Positions 5,920 to 10,271 of a stretch of DNA of 10,271 nt are shown in pieces. The DNA comes from Acidobacteriota bacterium (lineage in GTDB: Bacteria; Acidobacteriota; Thermoanaerobaculia; Multivoradales; JAHEKO01): the NCBI GenBank assembly GCA_029863825.1, contig JAOTUP010000034.1:1-10271 (forward strand), given 5' to 3'. Under the pieces are notes generated by a model that made no database searches, was not told where the DNA came from, and saw nothing but the letters and a program-made list of their open reading frames with translations. The translations under genes and the position numbers were made by a program. Position 1 is the stretch's first letter, and each line of letters opens with the position of its first letter.

Positions 5920-7827
5920 ATGCGCGTCGTCACCCCGATCTTCCTTGTCCTCTTGCTGCTTTCTTCCGGCGCACTGGCCGAAGAATCCGCAGCTGAAGCG
6001 AGCCGCAGAGAAGCGAGTTTCCTCTTCGCCGTGGCGCAGCTCTACCGCTTCGAGGGAGCCTACACCGACGCGCTGGGCGCCTTTTCGTCTGCCGTCCAGG
6101 CCGACCCCGAGGAGCCTTTTCTGCGGTTGGAGTTCGCGGAGTTTCTTCTTCAACTGGGACGGTTGAGCGAGGCCGCCGAGCACGCGTCGGCGGCTCGCAG
6201 CGTGGTTCCCGATAATCGCGACGCTCTCCGTCTGGTCGGGCGCATTCAACTGCGGCTGGGAGAGCGCTCTGAGGACGCCTTGGAGAGCGCTCGTGAGGCG
6301 TTCGAGGAGCTGCGTCGACTGGACCCGACGGATGTCGAAGTTCGAGTTACGCTCGGTCGCCTCTATCTCGGTCGATCGCGTGCAGCGGAGGCCGTCTCGG
6401 TGTTGCGGGAAGCGAGGGACCTTCGCCCGGACGACCGGCTCATTGTCTCGCTTCTGGTCGAAGCCATCGAATCAGCCGGCGATGACCCGGCGGTCATCGA
6501 CGAGCTACGGGCGTTGGTTGCTCGAGATCCCGGCTTTCTCCAGCCTCGACTCGTGTTGGCCCAGGTACTGGGCCGCAATGGAGACATGGCTGCGGCGGTG
6601 GGGCTTCTCCTCGAAGCGCCACAGGAAGCATTTGGCAACGTCGAGTTCCTGCGCCAGCTGTCTCTTGCACACTACCGCGTCGGCGAACTCGAGCTATCTC
6701 TCGACGTCGGGGAGAAGTGGTTGCAGAAAAGGCCGCAGGACCCGATGGGTCGCTATCTCCGTGCCCTGACGTTGGCGGGTCTGGGCCGGGATGCGGAATC
6801 GGAAGATGAACTCGAAGCTCTTCTAGCGGAGAACCCCGACCGTGAAGACTTCGTGCTGGCTCTGGCAGAAGTCATCGAGCGTCAGGGCCGAAGGGACGAG
6901 GCGGCGGATCTCATGCAACGATTCGCAGCTCGCTTGGAGAGTCGCCAGGATGTGGAAGGGAGTCGGAGAATCACCGCGATGCTGGTCGATCTCCATGCGC
7001 GAGGGGGTGAGTGGGAGGAGATAATTCGCCTGACGGATCGAATGCTGACGGGACAGAGCCCAGTCGACCAGGACGAGTTTCGGTTGCTGCGGAGCCAGGC
7101 ACTCAAGGAGCTCGGAAGGGGTGAAGAGGCGCTGGCCGAGTTGGATCGGCTGCGAAACGTCCCGGGATTGGAGGAGCGCGTGGCAGCGCGTCGTGCTGAG
7201 ATTCTGTTTCGGCTGGGAAGAATCGACGAGGCTGAGCGCTCGTTGGCGAGTCTGAGCGAGGCGGTGACGGTGGAAGAGCTCATGCTGGCAGCCGAAGTGC
7301 TGCATGGCGTCGGTGCCTTTTCGCGGGCCATTCCGGTTCTCAGGCGAGCGAAGGAGATCGAGCCACAGAATCTCGAGGTCATGTTCTGGCTGGGCGCTTC
7401 GCTCGAGCGCAGCGGTGACCGGCGCGGCGCGGAGAGCGAGTTTCGACACGTGCTGGCGGTCGACGCTGACTTTGCCCCGGCGCTGAACTACCTCGGCTAT
7501 ATGTGGGCAGAAGACGGAGAGAATCTCGACGAGGCGCTGGATCTCGTTCGTCGCGCAGTCGAACTCGAGCCCAACAACGGTGCGTACCTGGATTCCCTCG
7601 GCTGGGCGTTCTTCCAGAGCGGTCGCTTCAGCGAGGCGCGGGGTCACCTGGAGCGGGCGGCCCAACTGGTCGGCGACGATGCGGTCGTCCTCGAGCATCT
7701 GGGGGATCTTTATCTCGCGGTAGGAGATTCGCCGCAGGCGGACGCGGTCTACCGCCGGGCTCTCGAGCTGGGTGGCGACAATGCTGAGGCCATACGCAAG
7801 AAGCTTGACGAACTCGGCCAGCAGTGA
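5920..7827 (+). CDS. Secreted tetratricopeptide-repeat (TPR) protein
   Basis: A 635-residue exported scaffold protein, probably periplasmic or envelope-associated. Residues 1-20 are a clear signal peptide (MRVVTPIFLVLLLLSSGALA) with an ALA cleavage site. The rest is helical repeats: clearer TPR units at about 33-66, 67-100, 138-171, 484-517, 518-551, 553-586 and 587-620, with more degenerate ones between. The conserved end (NYLGYMWAE, AYLDSLGWAFFQ, EHLGDLY) resembles the TPR protein encoded next to lolB in Pseudomonas, an established neighbourhood. Such repeats bind partner proteins; no enzyme motif is seen. The start is set by the signal peptide, yet no SD precedes the ATG, so a leaderless or short-leader mRNA is likely. 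Its TGA overlaps the next gene's GTG (GTGA), indicating translational coupling with the lipoprotein. Confidence 0.9.
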   Translation: MRVVTPIFLVLLLLSSGALAEESAAEASRREASFLFAVAQLYRFEGAYTDALGAFSSAVQADPEEPFLRLEFAEFLLQLGRLSEAAEHASAARSVVPDNRDALRLVGRIQLRLGERSEDALESAREAFEELRRLDPTDVEVRVTLGRLYLGRSRAAEAVSVLREARDLRPDDRLIVSLLVEAIESAGDDPAVIDELRALVARDPGFLQPRLVLAQVLGRNGDMAAAVGLLLEAPQEAFGNVEFLRQLSLAHYRVGELELSLDVGEKWLQKRPQDPMGRYLRALTLAGLGRDAESEDELEALLAENPDREDFVLALAEVIERQGRRDEAADLMQRFAARLESRQDVEGSRRITAMLVDLHARGGEWEEIIRLTDRMLTGQSPVDQDEFRLLRSQALKELGRGEEALAELDRLRNVPGLEERVAARRAEILFRLGRIDEAERSLASLSEAVTVEELMLAAEVLHGVGAFSRAIPVLRRAKEIEPQNLEVMFWLGASLERSGDRRGAESEFRHVLAVDADFAPALNYLGYMWAEDGENLDEALDLVRRAVELEPNNGAYLDSLGWAFFQSGRFSEARGHLERAAQLVGDDAVVLEHLGDLYLAVGDSPQADAVYRRALELGGDNAEAIRKKLDELGQQ

Positions 7828-8537
7828 TCCGGAGCATCATCATCGTTGCGATGCTGTCTGCGCTGGCAGTCGGCTGCTCTTCGCACAGCTCACCGACGTC
7901 TCTATCGCCGAGTCGTCTCTCCGTCGCCACTGGTCTGATGGAGGCTGATTACCCGACGCAGCGGCTTTTCAGGGTACGATTCGATGGACCCACCGGGCGA
8001 GGCAGTTTCAAGATGATTCTGCGGCTCGCGGGGCCGGAGCGCTATCAGCTCACTGCCGCCGATGCTCTCGGTCGATCGCTCTGGGCAGCTGACTACGAGG
8101 CGACCAGGTTTCACTTTATCGACTTCCGGCGAGCACTCGAATGCCACTCCGGCAAGGCGTTTCCGCTTTCCGACGTGCCGTTGCGATCTCTTCCGATAAC
8201 TGCTCTGCCGGCCGTCCTGTTGGGTCGACTTCCTGGCCAGCTGGTGGCGACTGGCAGTCGAGGCGAAACGAAGAGCTACGTGGATTCCGAGGGGCGGCGC
8301 TGGACGGTCGAAGAGGCTGCGGAGGGCGGTGTGGCGAGCTGGACGTTGTGGCTCGGCGGGAAACCAGTTCTCTGGTTCCGGCAGCTCGAACAGGAGAGCG
8401 TGCTGTCGCATCCCGAGGGCTCGCAGTTCCGCTGGCGTCAGGTGGTTGTCGAGGCGAGCGAGACTGCTCTCGAGACCATCACCCCGCCGCCGGGAGTCCA
8501 GAACGTCGATTGCGAGCTACTGAGCTATTTGCGGTGA
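7824..8537 (+). CDS. LolB-like outer-membrane lipoprotein (tentative)
   Basis: A 237-residue lipoprotein. The signal sequence has Arg3, a hydrophobic core (IIIVAMLSALAV) and a lipobox A-V-G-C with Cys18 as the lipidated residue; Ser-Ser follows, with no Asp at +2, so by the E. coli rule it would go to the outer membrane. The mature part (FRVRFDGPTGRGSFKMIL, then a run of short strands such as SLWAADYEATRFHFIDF) has the look of the LolB/DUF4292 half-barrel that receives lipoproteins from LolA and inserts them in the outer membrane. No single invariant residue was identified, so this rests mainly on fold pattern, length and position after the TPR gene and before tRNA-Gln and prs, as for lolB in Pseudomonas. 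The GTG start overlaps the TPR stop by 4 nt; an internal ATG at 7851 would shorten the signal. Confidence 0.7.
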   Translation: MIRSIIIVAMLSALAVGCSSHSSPTSLSPSRLSVATGLMEADYPTQRLFRVRFDGPTGRGSFKMILRLAGPERYQLTAADALGRSLWAADYEATRFHFIDFRRALECHSGKAFPLSDVPLRSLPITALPAVLLGRLPGQLVATGSRGETKSYVDSEGRRWTVEEAAEGGVASWTLWLGGKPVLWFRQLEQESVLSHPEGSQFRWRQVVVEASETALETITPPPGVQNVDCELLSYLR

Positions 8538-8756
8538 AGACCGGGAGCGTGCTCCGTAGCAGGATTCCCGGACATCCGGCCGCGTGGTTGACAGCACCTC
8601 GTGCGGCGCTTAGCATTAACGGCTCCGATCGGCGAGCTATATGATCGATCGGCTCGGCTGCGGGCTGCAATTGTTCCGTCGGTCGAGTGGTGGTACGTGA
8701 GTGACCGGCGGGGGAGAGTTATTTGGAGAGGTCCTGGTCGGAGAATGGAGAGCGGC
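8538..8756 (+). promoter_or_regulatory. spoVG promoter region and leader
   Basis: This 219-nt gap has no convincing gene. It contains TTGACA (8588-8593, 6 of 6), a 17-nt spacer and TAGCAT (8611-8616, 4 of 6), predicting a start near 8623 and a leader of about 134 nt. A second weaker pair, TTAACG (8616-8621) and TATGAT (8640-8645, 5 of 6) with 18 nt between, would start near 8652. A 7-bp inverted repeat, CCGATCG (8625-8631) and CGATCGG (8646-8652), brackets the second -10 and could be an operator or an RNA hairpin. GGAG at 8747-8750 serves spoVG. No terminator with a T-run was seen after the lipoprotein stop. Confidence 0.55.
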
Positions 8757-9170
8757 ATGGAGATCACCGAAGTCAAAGTCTTTCCGATTCAGGAAGAAAA
8801 ACTGAAAGCGTTCGTTTCAGTCGTTCTGGACGAGTGCTTCATGGTCAATGACATCAAAGTGATCAGCGGTCGCGACGGTTACTTCATCAGTATGCCCAGC
8901 CGGCGGAAGAAGAACGGCAAGTTCAAGGATGTTGCGCATCCCCTGAACAACGAGACGCGAAAAACGATGGAGAACCGGATTCTCGGGGAGTACCGGCGAG
9001 TCGTCGAAGGGGCCGAGGATTCGGAGTCGGAGGCCGACGGTGCGCCTCAGCCGGTCGCCGAGGAGACTCGGGTGGCGGAGGCGCCGCTCGCGGCGCCGGA
9101 GAATGCCAGCGACCGCTCTTTGGACGAGGTAGCCGAAGCGCACCTCAAGGACTCATTCTGGGGAACCTGA
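8757..9170 (+). CDS. spoVG: SpoVG family regulatory nucleic-acid-binding protein
   Basis: SpoVG proteins are small DNA- and RNA-binding regulators, named for septation control in Bacillus sporulation but common in non-sporulating bacteria. The product has 137 residues. The conserved core is residues 1 to about 84: MEITEVKVFPI, LKAFVSVVLDECFMVNDIKV, GYFISMPSR (residues 41-49), KDVAHPLNNETR (58-69), and the closing helix with ILGEYRR. Residues about 84-137 are an extra acidic, Ala/Glu/Pro-rich tail ending in KDSFWGT, absent from short Bacillus SpoVG. ATG 8757 is chosen because the family begins there and GGAG lies 6 nt upstream; ATG 8745 (adding M-E-S-G) is an alternative, and the open frame further up to 8601 is leader. 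It probably has its own promoter. No spore genes are visible, so a sporulation role cannot be inferred. Confidence 0.92.
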   Translation: MEITEVKVFPIQEEKLKAFVSVVLDECFMVNDIKVISGRDGYFISMPSRRKKNGKFKDVAHPLNNETRKTMENRILGEYRRVVEGAEDSESEADGAPQPVAEETRVAEAPLAAPENASDRSLDEVAEAHLKDSFWGT

Positions 9171-9181
9171 ATCCCTGGGAA

Positions 9182-9207
9182 CTCGGTCGGCAGAGAGGCT
9201 GACCGAG
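9182..9207 (+). other. Perfect-loop hairpin between spoVG and tRNA-Gln
   Basis: CTCGGTCGGC (9182-9191) pairs with GCTGACCGAG (9198-9207) to give a 10-bp stem, with one G-U pair and a six-base loop AGAGAG. It begins 12 nt after the spoVG stop and ends 13 nt before the tRNA. No run of T follows, so it is not a standard intrinsic terminator. A role as an mRNA 3' stabiliser, a processing signal before the tRNA, or a weak terminator is possible. Confidence 0.55.
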
Positions 9208-9220
9208 AGACTTCCGACAG

Positions 9221-9295
9221 TGGGGCGTCGCCAAGTGGTAAGGCACCAGACTTTGGATCTGGCATTCGGAGGTTCGAATCCTCCCGCCCCAGCCA
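9221..9295 (+). tRNA. tRNA-Gln (anticodon TTG), CCA encoded
   Basis: A full cloverleaf can be folded by hand. Acceptor TGGGGCG (9221-9227) pairs with CGCCCCA (9285-9291). The D stem is GCC/GGC. The anticodon stem CCAGA/TCTGG (9246-9250/9258-9262) encloses the loop CTTTGGA with anticodon TTG at 9253-9255. The variable loop is CATTC. The T stem GGAGG/CCTCC flanks TTCGAAT (9268-9284). The discriminator is G9292 and CCA is encoded at 9293-9295. It reads CAA and, by wobble, CAG codons. It sits directly upstream of prs, the same placement as in several proteobacteria, and may share a transcript with spoVG or prs. Confidence 0.97.
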
Positions 9296-9375
9296 GATCT
9301 TTTGAATGGAGTGCTACCGTAAAGACCGTATTGCGAAGGTCGACGGCGTCCGCCCGCACAGCTTGAGGCTGCAAA

Positions 9376-10271
9376 ATGTATGGTGATCTGAAGATCTTCA
9401 CAGGTCGCTCCCACCGTCAGTTGTCAGAGCGCATCTGCGAGTCACTTCGACTCGATCTGGGCAAGGTCGAGCTCAACAACTTCGCCGACGGCGAGATCTT
9501 CTGCCAAATCGAGGATAACGTCCGCGGTTGCGATGTCTTCGTCATCCAGCCCGGCTCCTTCCCGGTCAATGAGAACCTGATGGAGCTGTTGATCCTGATT
9601 GACGCCTGTCGCCGCGCCTCGGCTTTCCGCATCACTGCCGTTCTTCCGTACTACCCTTACGCGCGTCAGGACAAGAAAGACATGCCGAGAGTCGCCATCA
9701 GCTCCAAGCTGGTGGCTAATCTGATCACGGTCGCGGGGGCGGATCGTATTCTGACGATGGATTTGCACGCGGCGCAGATTCAAGGTTTCTTTGATTTGCC
9801 AGTTGATCACCTGTTCGCTGCCCCGGTCGTTCTCGAAGCCATTCGGAAGATGGACATCCCTGATTTGACGATCGTCTCGCCTGACGCCGGTGGTGTTGAA
9901 CGGGCGCGCGCCATCGCAAAACGCCTCCATGCCGAGTTGGCGATCGCTGACAAGCGACGTGTGGCGGCGAATGAGGCCGATGTGCTTCACATCATCGGCA
10001 ACGTCGAAGGGCGCAATGTGCTGATCCTCGATGACATCATCGATACAGCCGGGACCCTGTCCAAGAACGTCGCGGCGTTGAAGACGAAGGGTGCACAGAG
10101 AATACTAGCGGCCGGCGTGCATGCTGTTCTTTCTGATCCGGCGATCGAGCGAATCATGGAATCGCCGCTCGAGGCCGTACTCGTGACCGACACGACGCCG
10201 CTCGATGACAAGCTCCGACGGTGCGCGAAACTTCAACCCCTGACGGTGGCGCAGCTTCTTGCTGAGGCCAT
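9376..10271 (+). CDS. prs: Ribose-phosphate pyrophosphokinase (PRPP synthetase), 3' end cut
   Basis: Makes PRPP from ribose 5-phosphate and ATP, the precursor for purines, pyrimidines, NAD, histidine and tryptophan. 298 whole codons are present; class I enzymes have about 313, so roughly 15 residues lie beyond the window. Motifs in order: KIFTGRSHRQL, FADGEI and ENVRG near the N-terminus, GSFPVNENLMELLILIDACRR, the flexible catalytic loop YARQDKKDMPRVAIS, the metal and ATP contact MDLHAAQIQGFFD with PVDHL, the SPDAGGVERAR segment, and the ribose-5-phosphate/PRPP loop ILDDIIDTAGTL. DTAGT is the Bacillus-like version rather than the DTGGT of E. coli. TTGAGG (GAGG at 9365-9368) stands 7 nt before the ATG. 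It lies 80 nt behind tRNA-Gln with no clear promoter of its own, so co-transcription from upstream is likely. Confidence 0.97.
   Translation, partial: MYGDLKIFTGRSHRQLSERICESLRLDLGKVELNNFADGEIFCQIEDNVRGCDVFVIQPGSFPVNENLMELLILIDACRRASAFRITAVLPYYPYARQDKKDMPRVAISSKLVANLITVAGADRILTMDLHAAQIQGFFDLPVDHLFAAPVVLEAIRKMDIPDLTIVSPDAGGVERARAIAKRLHAELAIADKRRVAANEADVLHIIGNVEGRNVLILDDIIDTAGTLSKNVAALKTKGAQRILAAGVHAVLSDPAIERIMESPLEAVLVTDTTPLDDKLRRCAKLQPLTVAQLLAEA

Noticed and set aside
6823..7698. 291-residue - strand frame inside the TPR gene
   Set aside because: Shadow of a GC-rich coding region, with no domain and no SD; the + strand has clear TPR and signal-peptide sequence.
9296..9375. Separate promoter for prs
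   Set aside because: TTGAAT at 9302-9307 has no acceptable -10 at 16-18 nt; nothing convincing.
9145..9414. Two overlapping - strand frames of 82-89 residues containing GGFEPPNARSKVWCLTTWRRP-like sequence
   Set aside because: They are the antisense reading of tRNA-Gln, a well-known source of false proteins; no SD and no other support.

Overview
The window looks like chromosomal housekeeping DNA from a GC-rich bacterium with a Gram-negative type of envelope. The envelope inference rests on a lipoprotein gene of the LolB type directly behind a secreted TPR gene. The gene order recalls Acidobacteriota, Myxococcota or other delta-proteobacteria-like lineages, but the phylum cannot be fixed by eye. 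There are no insertion sequences, CRISPR arrays, phage genes or rRNA genes.

Left part (1-3183): the 3' five-sixths of mutS on the + strand, whose start lies outside the window, converges on ssb on the - strand. dtd (D-aminoacyl-tRNA deacylase) diverges from ssb across a 91-nt gap. The theme is replication, repair and translation quality.

Middle part (3206-5797): three genes run on the - strand. In transcription order they are a two-domain regulator (MshEN-type N-terminus plus a GAF-like C-terminus), a small HU/IHF-family DNA-binding protein, and a membrane-embedded site-2-type zinc protease. A near-consensus promoter precedes the first gene. A second one, with a perfect TTGACA, sits just after its stop codon and should drive HU plus the protease.

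Right part (5920-10271): + strand. A secreted TPR protein with almost no leader before its ATG overlaps by 4 nt a LolB-like lipoprotein gene. Then come a promoter and leader, spoVG, a hairpin, tRNA-Gln(TTG), and prs, cut by the window end about 15 codons short. TPR-lolB-ispE-tRNA-Gln-prs is a familiar proteobacterial order, whereas spoVG near prs is familiar from Bacillus. Here spoVG occupies the place where ispE would be expected.

The most interesting items are the MshEN-GAF protein as a possible stand-alone cyclic-di-GMP receptor, the mixed spoVG/prs/lolB neighbourhood, the back-to-back promoters at 5860-5909, and a tiny SD-equipped reading frame ahead of ssb. Nothing here proves a wholly new system.
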